Source: Flavihumibacter sp. UBA7668
Lineage (GTDB): Bacteria > Bacteroidota > Bacteroidia > Chitinophagales > Chitinophagaceae
Direction: 5' to 3'
Assembly (NCBI RefSeq): GCF_002483205.1
Contig: NZ_DLHM01000001.1
Coordinates: 563,176 to 627,175 of the forward strand
DNA length: 64,000 nucleotides
The translations under genes were made by a program, and so were the position numbers. Under the pieces are notes generated by a model, which was not told where the DNA came from, made no database searches, and saw only the letters and a program-made list of their open reading frames with translations. Shown here piece after piece: positions 44,102 through 51,557 of the stretch; the stretch's first letter is position 1; every line of letters begins with the position of its first letter.

Positions 44102-44572
44102 ATGTCGCATCCATTACTTTGTTGGGATATTTTTCTGGAAGGAAGAGGCCGTAGGGAGGAATTCGAGCAGGATTTATGGTTCCTTAATAAACTACAGCGG
44201 GCAGGTTATTGGAAATTTTTACCGGGCCGCTCGCTTGACAATGCTTTGGTATGGGAAAATAAAACCATATTGGTTACCAGTGCAGATTTGGAAATAATTT
44301 TTGCATCAAAAAACATGTTTCATATGAATGGATACCTGCCGAAAGAAGTGGTAGGGAAAACTCCGAAATTGTTTCAGGGACCTGCAACAGAATCTGCCAG
44401 CAGAAAACTGATCAGTACGGCGGTACAAGAACAGGCAGCCTTCACCTGTTCAATTCTTAATTATCGAAAAGATGGCAGTCTGTATAATTGTTGTATTGAA
44501 GGTTATCCTGTAGTAAATGAAATGGGAAAGCTGTTAAATTATGTAGCCATTGAAGAAGAAATCCCCTGTTGA
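44102..44572 (+). CDS. Stand-alone PAS (LOV-like) domain protein
   Basis: This 156-residue protein is a single PAS domain (about 55-155) with a short N-terminal helical cap. It resembles LOV domains: GKTPKLFQGP (85-94) aligns with the flavin-binding GRNCRFLQG motif, and NYRKDGSLYN (120-129) with the NYxKDGxxFWN motif. The photoactive cysteine position is a proline (Pro88), while Gln92, Asn120 and Asn129 are kept. No output domain is attached. It may sense redox or light without the covalent adduct, or bind another ligand. Confidence 0.8.
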   Translation: MSHPLLCWDIFLEGRGRREEFEQDLWFLNKLQRAGYWKFLPGRSLDNALVWENKTILVTSADLEIIFASKNMFHMNGYLPKEVVGKTPKLFQGPATESASRKLISTAVQEQAAFTCSILNYRKDGSLYNCCIEGYPVVNEMGKLLNYVAIEEEIPC

Positions 44573-44746
44573 TCAATCCTGCTTAAGATCTTCAGGGTCA
44601 CTGCTTTCCTTATGTGTTTCTCTATGCGGGAAATCCCGATTGAGCCGGTTTTTCAACTTTTTCTGTTCCTTTCGGTTTACCCTCGAGGTCCACAGTAAAA
44701 AAACAAGTATACCGATCGCCAACAGCGTATAAACCAGCAGATCCAT
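44573..44746 (-). CDS. 57-aa single-pass membrane microprotein
   Basis: The reading frame encodes 57 residues starting MDLLVYTLLAIGILVFLLW, one transmembrane helix (about 3-19), followed by a basic segment (SRVNRKEQKKLKNRLNR) and an acidic end. The charge pattern predicts a cytoplasmic C-terminal tail. The -7-type box TAAATTTG precedes it on the minus strand by 1 nt. Its stop codon directly abuts the PAS gene stop. It resembles small membrane proteins that accompany respiratory or sensor genes, but I recognise no family. Confidence 0.6.
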   Translation of the reverse strand: MDLLVYTLLAIGILVFLLWTSRVNRKEQKKLKNRLNRDFPHRETHKESSDPEDLKQD

Positions 44747-44747
44747 A

Positions 44748-44755
44748 CAAATTTA
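44748..44755 (-). promoter_or_regulatory. -7-type box before the 57-aa microprotein
   Basis: TAAATTTG on the minus strand matches TAnnTTTG and lies 1 nt before the ATG at 44746. This would imply a leaderless transcript, or a chance match in AT-rich DNA. Confidence 0.25.
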
Positions 44756-44828
44756 TTTTAAGTAATATACGACCTGAATATTACCTGGAGGTTAAGGCTA
44801 TTTGAGCGATGTTTCCTATCTTTTCAAA

Positions 44829-45752
44829 ATGCAAGCCAATTCAAACAACTCTCGTCGTAGATTTTTACGAACCGGGGCAATATTAATAGGTGGAATTTAC
44901 GCTCTCCCATCTTTTGCGGCAGCAGGTTATAAACCCAAACTGAGTTTTTCGACGCTCGGTTGTCCTGATTGGAATTTTGACCAGATAACCGGATTCGCTG
45001 CGGATCATGGCTACCAGGGATTGGAGATCAGGGGCATTCAAAGAGAAATCGATCTTGTAAAATCACCTGTATTCAATTCAGCAGGCAGTCGCGCTTTAGC
45101 GCTTGCCAGGATGAAAGAAAAAAAGCTTCAATTTGTGGGACTGGGTTCGTCTTCCACACTTCATTTTAAAGATCCGGGCAAAAGAAAATTGCAGTTGGAT
45201 GATGGCAAACGCTTTATTGATTTAGCAGAACAATTGAACTGTCCCTATGTGCGGGTATTCCCCAATAATTTTCCCAAAGAACAAAGTCGGGAAGAAACGA
45301 TGGAACTAATAAAAGGCGGGCTTCTTGAATTGGCAACGCATGCAAAAGGTTCGAAAGTTGAAGTATTGATGGAAACCCATGGCGATCTGGTTAAAACTGC
45401 TGATCTGGAAGAAATCATGAAAGAGGTGAAAAATCCGAAAGTCGGACTAATCTGGGATATTTCAAATATGTGGACCATCACAGGTGAACCACCTTCAGAA
45501 GTTTATCCAAGATTGAAGAAATACATCCGGCACTTACATGTTAAAGATGCAGTGAAAGAAAATGGAAAACTTCGTTATACATTACTTGGAAAAGGAGAGG
45601 TACCAATTTTTGAAGGGTTGGATCTTCTTGCTAAAGATAATTTCAAAGGTTACCTGAGTTTTGAGTGGGAAAAACTCTGGCATCCAGAAATTGCTGAACC
45701 CGAAATAGCCATTGCTGATTATCCAAAAGCCATTAAAGCACATTTCCCTTAA
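44829..45752 (+). CDS. Sugar phosphate isomerase/epimerase-like TIM barrel, Tat-type signal
   Basis: From the ATG at 44829 the product has 307 residues. It starts with a twin-arginine-like signal (NSRRRFLRTGAILIGG). The AP-endonuclease-2/xylose-isomerase-like TIM barrel follows, with GCPDWNFDQI, VEVLMETHGDLVKTADLEE, IWDISNMW and HLHVKDA as metal and substrate regions. The gene is 20 bp before the GMC oxidoreductase. In Bacteroidota such pairs take part in oxidation and isomerisation of glycosides (for example 3-keto sugars); that role here is inferred from context. Confidence 0.85.
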   Translation: MQANSNNSRRRFLRTGAILIGGIYALPSFAAAGYKPKLSFSTLGCPDWNFDQITGFAADHGYQGLEIRGIQREIDLVKSPVFNSAGSRALALARMKEKKLQFVGLGSSSTLHFKDPGKRKLQLDDGKRFIDLAEQLNCPYVRVFPNNFPKEQSREETMELIKGGLLELATHAKGSKVEVLMETHGDLVKTADLEEIMKEVKNPKVGLIWDISNMWTITGEPPSEVYPRLKKYIRHLHVKDAVKENGKLRYTLLGKGEVPIFEGLDLLAKDNFKGYLSFEWEKLWHPEIAEPEIAIADYPKAIKAHFP

Positions 45753-45772
45753 CTATCTGATGACTTCAAAAT

Positions 45773-47470
45773 ATGCCAGGTGATTCACTTAATCTGAATA
45801 ATAAATCGATCCGTCAAAACTCCTATGATGCAATTGTGGTTGGTTCAGGAGTGAGCGGCGGATGGGCTGCAAAGGAACTTTGCGAAAAAGGTCTCAAGGT
45901 ATTGCTGCTCGAACGAGGTGGCCCGATGCAACATCCTTCTTATCCAACTGCGCTTATGCATCCATGGGAGTTTGACCACCGGGATAATTTATCTGTAGAA
46001 GATTGTAAAATCTATCCAATTCAAACAAGGCATTATTCCATAGGGGAAGACAACAAACACTTTTATATTAAGGACCTTGAGAATCCGTATGAAGAAGTTC
46101 AACGCTATGATTGGATTAGGGCGGATGTTGTTGGAGGAAGATCGCTTTTATGGGCAAGAGCCTGTTATCGATGGAGTGATCTGGATTTTGAAGCCAATAT
46201 CAAAGATGGATATGGGGTAGACTGGCCTATTCGATATAAGGATCTTGCGCCCTGGTATGATTACGTGGAAACATTTGCAGGCATCAGCGGCAACAGAGAT
46301 GGAATCCCACATCTTCCTGATGGAATTTTTCAGCCCCCCTTTCAAATGAATTGTGTTGAAAAAGATTTTACTGCGAAGATCAATGCCGCCTATACCAGCA
46401 GACATGTAATTATTGGAAGATCGGCGAATCTGACGGCTCCTTTAAAAGGCCGGGGTACTTGTCAGGCCCGAAACCTTTGCCATCGGGGCTGCCCTTTTGG
46501 AGCTTATTTCAGCTCCAATTCAAGCACGCTTCCAGCTGCCCTGGCAACAGGAAATTTAACCATCCGCCCGCATTCCCTCGTTAATAAAGTACTATTTGAT
46601 GAAAAAAACCAAAAAGCATACGGCGTAGAAATTATTGATACAGAAACAAAAAAGACGGAAGAGTTTTATTCGAAAATTTTATTTATTAATGCCTCAACGG
46701 TAGGAACAACTGCCATTCTTTTAAACTCTGTTTCCAATAGATTTCCCAATGGACTTGGTAATGACAGCGGGCAATTGGGATTGAATCTGATGGACCACCA
46801 TAAAGGGCTGGTTATAAGTGCCGATGTAGAAGGATTTGAAGACAGCTATTACAATGGAAGAAGGCCAACCAATATTTATGTACCAAGGTTTCGAAATGCA
46901 ACCGAGAAAACTCCGGATTTTCTGAGAGGTTATCATTTTGGCGGAGGTGCTTATCGTGCGCGTGGAAAGGCAGATGGAATAGGGGCCGAATTCAAAGAAT
47001 CAATAACCGAAGCAGGACCCTGGAAAATCAGTATTTATCATTTTGGTGAATGTCTCCCCTATTCAGACAATAAAATGAGCCTGCATAAGGAGAAAAAAGA
47101 TCCTTATGGAAGGCCGATCGTGTCATTTGATGTACACTTCAGGGAGAATGAAATCCGAATGTTTGAAGATGCGGCAAAAACCGGAGTTGAGTTAATGGAA
47201 AAGGCCGGATATAAAAATATTCAGGTGAGTGGCAAAATTTCGTTTCCAGGGAATGCCAATCATGAAATGGGAACAGCAAGGATGGGACATGATCCAAAAA
47301 CCTCTGTGCTTAACTCCTTCAATCAGGTACATGCAGTGAAAAATGTTTTTGTAACGGATGGATCCTGTATGACATCGGGATCTTGTGTAAATCCATCCGT
47401 TACCTATATGGCATTAACTGCAAGGGCATGTGATTATGCCGTGCAGGAATTAAAGAAAGGAAATCTCTAG
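45773..47470 (+). CDS. GMC-family oxidoreductase
   Basis: This FAD-dependent sugar or alcohol dehydrogenase has 565 residues. The Rossmann motif is IVVGSGVSGGWAAKEL (21-36), with the adenine-binding glutamate in LLLERG. A cysteine-rich segment CQARNLCHRGCPFGAYFSS (about 228-246), the catalytic region NHEMGTARMG (about 498-507) and C-terminal GSCVNPSVTYMALT are family hallmarks. It has no signal peptide. The small subunit usually encoded next to such enzymes (gluconate 2-dehydrogenase subunit 3) is absent here. It ends with a 4-bp overlap with the convergent GH26 gene. Confidence 0.9.
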   Translation: MPGDSLNLNNKSIRQNSYDAIVVGSGVSGGWAAKELCEKGLKVLLLERGGPMQHPSYPTALMHPWEFDHRDNLSVEDCKIYPIQTRHYSIGEDNKHFYIKDLENPYEEVQRYDWIRADVVGGRSLLWARACYRWSDLDFEANIKDGYGVDWPIRYKDLAPWYDYVETFAGISGNRDGIPHLPDGIFQPPFQMNCVEKDFTAKINAAYTSRHVIIGRSANLTAPLKGRGTCQARNLCHRGCPFGAYFSSNSSTLPAALATGNLTIRPHSLVNKVLFDEKNQKAYGVEIIDTETKKTEEFYSKILFINASTVGTTAILLNSVSNRFPNGLGNDSGQLGLNLMDHHKGLVISADVEGFEDSYYNGRRPTNIYVPRFRNATEKTPDFLRGYHFGGGAYRARGKADGIGAEFKESITEAGPWKISIYHFGECLPYSDNKMSLHKEKKDPYGRPIVSFDVHFRENEIRMFEDAAKTGVELMEKAGYKNIQVSGKISFPGNANHEMGTARMGHDPKTSVLNSFNQVHAVKNVFVTDGSCMTSGSCVNPSVTYMALTARACDYAVQELKKGNL

Positions 47471-48600
47471 TGAGTATAAATATTATTAAGCTCTTTTTCA
47501 AACAGCGTCTGCGGGGAGTGATAAAATTTCAAAAAATCCGGCACACTCGCATGTCCGGGAAATGGCGCATAATAATGTGTGGCACTTTTAACATCATTCC
47601 GCCATACCAGCACATAAGCTAGTTTTAAACCGGGCGCCGTAATCGTTTTCAGGAGCACTTCTGTCCACCAGTCGGCTTTTGGAATAGATTCTAACCCTGT
47701 TTCGGTTAAGGCAGCCAATTTACCTGCTTTATTTGCATAGTTCTGGACAATTTGTAATTTTTTTAAAGCGGCAGGTAAATTGTATTTTCCATCCCGACCA
47801 AAATCGGCATAATTATCCATACCAACGAGATCAGCATACTCATCACCGGGATAGCGTTCCAAAAACTCAGCTTCTGTATTGAATGTACAATCGGGAGAAA
47901 ATGCATAAAGAAGCTGGTGCACCTTCATTGAATCGCGCATATAGTTTACCGTGAATTTCCAGAGGGTTTTTATTTCATCCGGACTGCAATGATTTTTACC
48001 CCACCAAAACCAGCTTCCATCCAATTCATGAAAGGGTCTGAATATCATTGGGATAGATTCTCCTTTTTTGCCTCTAACGGAATGAATGAATTTGGAAATC
48101 CGGGTTACTATCGATTTGTATTTTTCATGATCAGATGCTTCTGGAATCAACTTCGGCACGGCTGCTATAGAGATACCATCTTTCCAATTAAATCCACCAC
48201 CTGATAAAGGGTTATAAAAATGCCAGGAGATAGTAATTATCCCGCCTCTTTCGTAAGTATCCTGAATAATTTTTCTCAGCCTGTTTTCTTCTATTTTAAT
48301 TAATGAATCAGGTTGTCCGGATAAACCACTGAAATCGATACCTATTACTGCAGGATGGCTACCTGTGACAGATTTTATATCAGAGCGATTTGAATCTCCC
48401 CACCATCCATGCCCATATTCAGTCGCATGCTGATGACCGAAAAGAATGGAGCGGCCTGATATGCGATGAAGATATCTGTAAAGAGCTATCGTTTCTTTTG
48501 TTGCATTCTTATCAATCGGAAGCAGATCGTTTCCCAGTGCATCCGGAACACTTACAATAATTAGAGAATAAAAAAGCAGGTATTTGAATTGAAAACGCAT
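47467..48600 (-). CDS. Secreted GH26-type beta-mannanase-like hydrolase
   Basis: The product (377 aa) has a signal peptide and a glycoside hydrolase family 26 barrel. The acid/base glutamate is Glu192 in RPFHELDGSWFWWG, and the nucleophile glutamate is Glu300 in ALTETGLES. The N-terminal RSILFGHQHATEYG is also a GH26 feature. It most likely cleaves beta-1,4-mannan or a related beta-glycan. It is 20 bp downstream of the sterol desaturase gene on the same strand. Confidence 0.92.
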   Translation of the reverse strand: MRFQFKYLLFYSLIIVSVPDALGNDLLPIDKNATKETIALYRYLHRISGRSILFGHQHATEYGHGWWGDSNRSDIKSVTGSHPAVIGIDFSGLSGQPDSLIKIEENRLRKIIQDTYERGGIITISWHFYNPLSGGGFNWKDGISIAAVPKLIPEASDHEKYKSIVTRISKFIHSVRGKKGESIPMIFRPFHELDGSWFWWGKNHCSPDEIKTLWKFTVNYMRDSMKVHQLLYAFSPDCTFNTEAEFLERYPGDEYADLVGMDNYADFGRDGKYNLPAALKKLQIVQNYANKAGKLAALTETGLESIPKADWWTEVLLKTITAPGLKLAYVLVWRNDVKSATHYYAPFPGHASVPDFLKFYHSPQTLFEKELNNIYTH

Positions 48601-48620
48601 CAGGTATCCTTGCTAGTTTA

Positions 48621-49607
48621 TTAGTCTTCTTTTTGATGAAGCTTTTTCATAACGGCAGCTGTTTTGTGTTCACCGGTATGACTCCAGCCGGGTGGCATAA
48701 ACAGATAAAGAACTTTGTTTTTTATTCCGGGTGCTTTATAAACATCTCTAGCCAATGCCGTTATTTCACCAAAATAGGCATCCATAAAATTATTGGGCTT
48801 CATCTCTCTGGTAATTCCGTATTGAATGGGGAGCTCGCGGTTTTCAGGCTGATATGTTTTAAATACCTTATCCCAGATATTGAGCAGGTTACAGAAATTG
48901 GTATCCATATACTCAATATTTTTTGCGTGATGTACCCGATGATGTGATGGTGTAAGTATCCATTTACCGAACCAGCCCAGATCACCTTTTTTCATAACGG
49001 TTTCTCCAACATGTATAAATGACCCCCAGGTACCGTCAATAAACATTATAACAAATAACATGGGAGGCGGAACACCCAGCAAAATGCAAATTGATGTACG
49101 AATCAGATCTGCATACGGTGCTTCCAGAAAAAAATGTGCGTAAGTAACACCCAGATGCATGGTTTCCGGTGCATGATGCGTAGAATGAAAACACCAGAGC
49201 AACCGGACTTTATGTGCAAGAAAATGATATACGAAATGAGCCAGTTCCCAAATGATATATCCGTATATAAACCAATACCAGGTAAATGGGACGGTAAACA
49301 ACGCTTTATCTTCAAGCCATCCAATGACCAGCAAAACCATCGCAATGGCAATAAACCGCCCCAGAACTGCATTTAAAACGTAGGAAAAGAAGGGGATTTT
49401 GTAGGAAATGATACTGAACTTTTTATACATGAGTCCGCGTATCAGTTCCAAAATCAAAATAAGTGGAATTACCGGAGCAAAAATTGCAGTAATTCCCTCA
49501 AAGGTTTGAAAACTGCTGTAGTCTCCTTGCTTTATAATTCTAATAAGCGCATCAAAACCAAAAAAAGAACGAAACTGTTCCCAAACGGCAAGAAAAAAAT
49601 CCATCAT
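48621..49607 (-). CDS. Sterol desaturase / fatty acid hydroxylase-family protein
   Basis: This integral membrane di-iron enzyme (328 aa) has the eight-histidine signature: HxxxHxxxH (124, 128, 132), HxxHH (141, 144, 145) and a third cluster HHRVHH (about 227-232). Several hydrophobic helices flank it. The substrate could be a fatty acid, carotenoid or hopanoid; the sequence does not decide. It is the first gene of a two-gene unit with GH26. Confidence 0.9.
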   Translation of the reverse strand: MMDFFLAVWEQFRSFFGFDALIRIIKQGDYSSFQTFEGITAIFAPVIPLILILELIRGLMYKKFSIISYKIPFFSYVLNAVLGRFIAIAMVLLVIGWLEDKALFTVPFTWYWFIYGYIIWELAHFVYHFLAHKVRLLWCFHSTHHAPETMHLGVTYAHFFLEAPYADLIRTSICILLGVPPPMLFVIMFIDGTWGSFIHVGETVMKKGDLGWFGKWILTPSHHRVHHAKNIEYMDTNFCNLLNIWDKVFKTYQPENRELPIQYGITREMKPNNFMDAYFGEITALARDVYKAPGIKNKVLYLFMPPGWSHTGEHKTAAVMKKLHQKED

Positions 49608-49664
49608 GGCAAATCAAGTTAGCCCTCAATTTAAACCAAGTTTTTTAACCTGCCTAGGACCGTT
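49608..49664. other. Short spacer downstream of the 71-aa hypothetical
   Basis: No site recognised. The remainder of the gap between the sterol desaturase and GDPD genes (49608-50009) contains the weak 71-residue reading frame and a small hairpin. Confidence 0.3.
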
Positions 49665-49880
49665 CTATTTGAATAATCGGGGATCGAAAAGGCAATGTGG
49701 TCCTGCAAAATAATTTCCCACAAAAGCTTTGCGTTGAAATTCATGAAGAGACAGAGGTTCTTCTTTTTTCTCTTGTGTTTCTGTGGTTACATTAGTGGTT
49801 GTAGCCTGGGTTGGGGTTGCTGCAGGGTATGCAACATACATTTTTCTCCAACTGGGCATAGGTAATGACTGGTTTTTCAT
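49665..49880 (-). CDS. Hypothetical 71-aa protein (weak)
   Basis: This reading frame would encode 71 residues starting MKNQSLPMPSWRKMYVAYPA, with a Thr-rich and then Lys/Glu-rich centre and an end in FAGPHCLFDPRLFK. No family, signal or membrane segment is recognised. It overlaps a second unrelated frame in the same stretch (49792-50010). It is kept only because the region of about 400 bp is otherwise empty. Confidence 0.3.
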   Translation of the reverse strand: MKNQSLPMPSWRKMYVAYPAATPTQATTTNVTTETQEKKEEPLSLHEFQRKAFVGNYFAGPHCLFDPRLFK

Positions 49881-49925
49881 CCTGTTTCTTTTTCGTGACT
49901 ATATGGCACCAGCGGGCAAATAAAA

Positions 49926-49943
49926 TGCCTGCTGACGCAGGCA
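49926..49943. repeat. Small GCCTGC hairpin
   Basis: TGCCTGC (49926-49932) and GCAGGCA (49937-49943) form a perfect 7-bp stem with a TGAC loop. It could be a short repeat element or structural remnant; no second copy was noticed in the window. Confidence 0.4.
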
Positions 49944-50009
49944 ATCGTAGATTTTTAGTAAGCTGATGCAAAGATACGCCAACTAATCCAATCTTACCAA
50001 TAGATACCA

Positions 50010-50774
50010 TTAATTTAACAAGTCTGAAAACGCACTATCAATTTGGAAATTCCTAACACCGGCCTGTTTTAGTTTGATTGCCAATGCTTTAGCTTTCAGT
50101 TTAGCTGCAGGATCAGTTGGTGTGCGATGGTTTAGAACACCAACCACCAGAATACCTTCTTTTGTTGCCCAGTCCACATCATCTTTACTGATATCTCCGG
50201 AGAAAAGATAATAATGAGCTGGACTATAACCCGGACGAAGTTTATTTTCCTCTAATTGTTTTCTGGTACAGCTGAGTTTTATTTTGCCTCTGAAAAATTC
50301 GGTGGATTCATCCGTCCCAATCATTAATGCATCCTCCTTTAGACCATATTGATCCATTAATTTCAGCACTTTGGAGAACAAAGCTTCATCCATACCCTGA
50401 ATTTTATTATCTATCATCACCCGCATACGACCTTTGCATGCTTTAAGCACTTCCTCAAAGCTAAGAACCCGGGTATCAACAGAAGAACGCAATTGTTGAA
50501 TTCTTGACCAGGGGAGCGCAGTTACGGCACTATCAAAACCGAAATATCTTTTGAAAGTCCGATCGTGTTGAGTAATCAGGACACTATCGGCGGTGATTCT
50601 TAAATCAATCTCAACCATCCAGTAATTTTGCTCGATTGCTTTCTGCAAAGCAGGCATGCTATTTTCAGGAGTAAGACTATCCACCACACCACCCCGGTGA
50701 GCAATCAGCCGATAGGGTTGCGCCAGAGAAATGAGTCCAAACTGAAGAAGTACAACTAAAAATCCTATTTTCAT
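50010..50774 (-). CDS. Secreted glycerophosphodiester phosphodiesterase-family protein
   Basis: The product (254 aa) has a signal peptide and a GDPD TIM barrel. The catalytic motifs are IAHRGG (about 24-29), ENSMPALQKAIEQ, the metal-binding EIDLRITADS and the histidine in ITQHDRTFKR. It probably releases sn-glycerol-3-phosphate and an alcohol from phosphodiesters in the periplasm. The C-terminal half is less conserved. It is divergent from the leucine-rich repeat gene by 63 bp. Confidence 0.9.
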   Translation of the reverse strand: MKIGFLVVLLQFGLISLAQPYRLIAHRGGVVDSLTPENSMPALQKAIEQNYWMVEIDLRITADSVLITQHDRTFKRYFGFDSAVTALPWSRIQQLRSSVDTRVLSFEEVLKACKGRMRVMIDNKIQGMDEALFSKVLKLMDQYGLKEDALMIGTDESTEFFRGKIKLSCTRKQLEENKLRPGYSPAHYYLFSGDISKDDVDWATKEGILVVGVLNHRTPTDPAAKLKAKALAIKLKQAGVRNFQIDSAFSDLLN

Positions 50775-50837
50775 ATTAGCTGAATTCTCAACAAGTTACT
50801 GCGTATCTTAGGATTAGAACTATCATTCACGGCAAAT

Positions 50838-51557
50838 ATGGGTCAAAATACGCAGGATATACACCTCAATTGGTACAATAAACAACTCACGGAAATCCCC
50901 GAAACTATTTGGAATCAGTTTCAACTTGAAACACTTAATGTATCGGAAAACTATATTGAAAGTATAGCTGATCAGATATCCCAACTGGCAAACCTACGGA
51001 TGCTGGATCTTGGGCATAATAAATTAAAAAAAATTCCATCTTCTATCGGGGACCTAAAAAAACTGGACTCCTATTTATACCTGCACAACAATAAGATTGA
51101 AGATTTGCCCGGGGAAATTGGAAAGCTGGAATTGCTCCGTTATCTCAATTGCAGTAATAATTTATTAACGAACCTGCCTTCCTCAATTGGAAATTTGAAA
51201 AATTTGATTGAATTCAAACTTGCCAATAATCAATTATCCGATTTACCCAAAGAAATAAGGACTTTAACATCACTTCGTTACCTTGATCTGTCTGGTAATG
51301 AATTTAAAAAAATCCCTGTTTTACCACCAACAATTTGGGAATTGAATTTGAGAAATAATAAAATCAGTCAGCTTCCACTTCAAAACTATCCTGAATTAAA
51401 AAAACTGGATCTTAGGAATAATCAATTAAACAGTGTGCCGGAATCAATTTTAACCTTGAAAAAGTTAGAGAAACTTGACTTACGCTGGAATCAATTGGAA
51501 ACTTATCCATATTGTTTAGACACACTAGAGAAAAGAGGGTGCATTATTTATCTTTGA
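50838..51557 (+). CDS. Leucine-rich repeat protein
   Basis: The 239-residue protein consists almost entirely of about nine 22-23-residue leucine-rich repeats with the pattern LxxLxLxxNxLxxLPxxIxxL (for example LRMLDLGHNKLKKIPSSIGDL). There is no signal peptide or membrane segment, so it should be cytoplasmic. It may bind a protein partner, but none is suggested by the context. The last 14 bp overlap the tail of the convergent antiporter gene. Confidence 0.88.
   Translation: MGQNTQDIHLNWYNKQLTEIPETIWNQFQLETLNVSENYIESIADQISQLANLRMLDLGHNKLKKIPSSIGDLKKLDSYLYLHNNKIEDLPGEIGKLELLRYLNCSNNLLTNLPSSIGNLKNLIEFKLANNQLSDLPKEIRTLTSLRYLDLSGNEFKKIPVLPPTIWELNLRNNKISQLPLQNYPELKKLDLRNNQLNSVPESILTLKKLEKLDLRWNQLETYPYCLDTLEKRGCIIYL

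Noticed and set aside
49792..50010. 72-residue frame overlapping the 71-aa hypothetical gene
   Set aside because: No start context or protein features; it crosses a small hairpin and the GDPD gene end.
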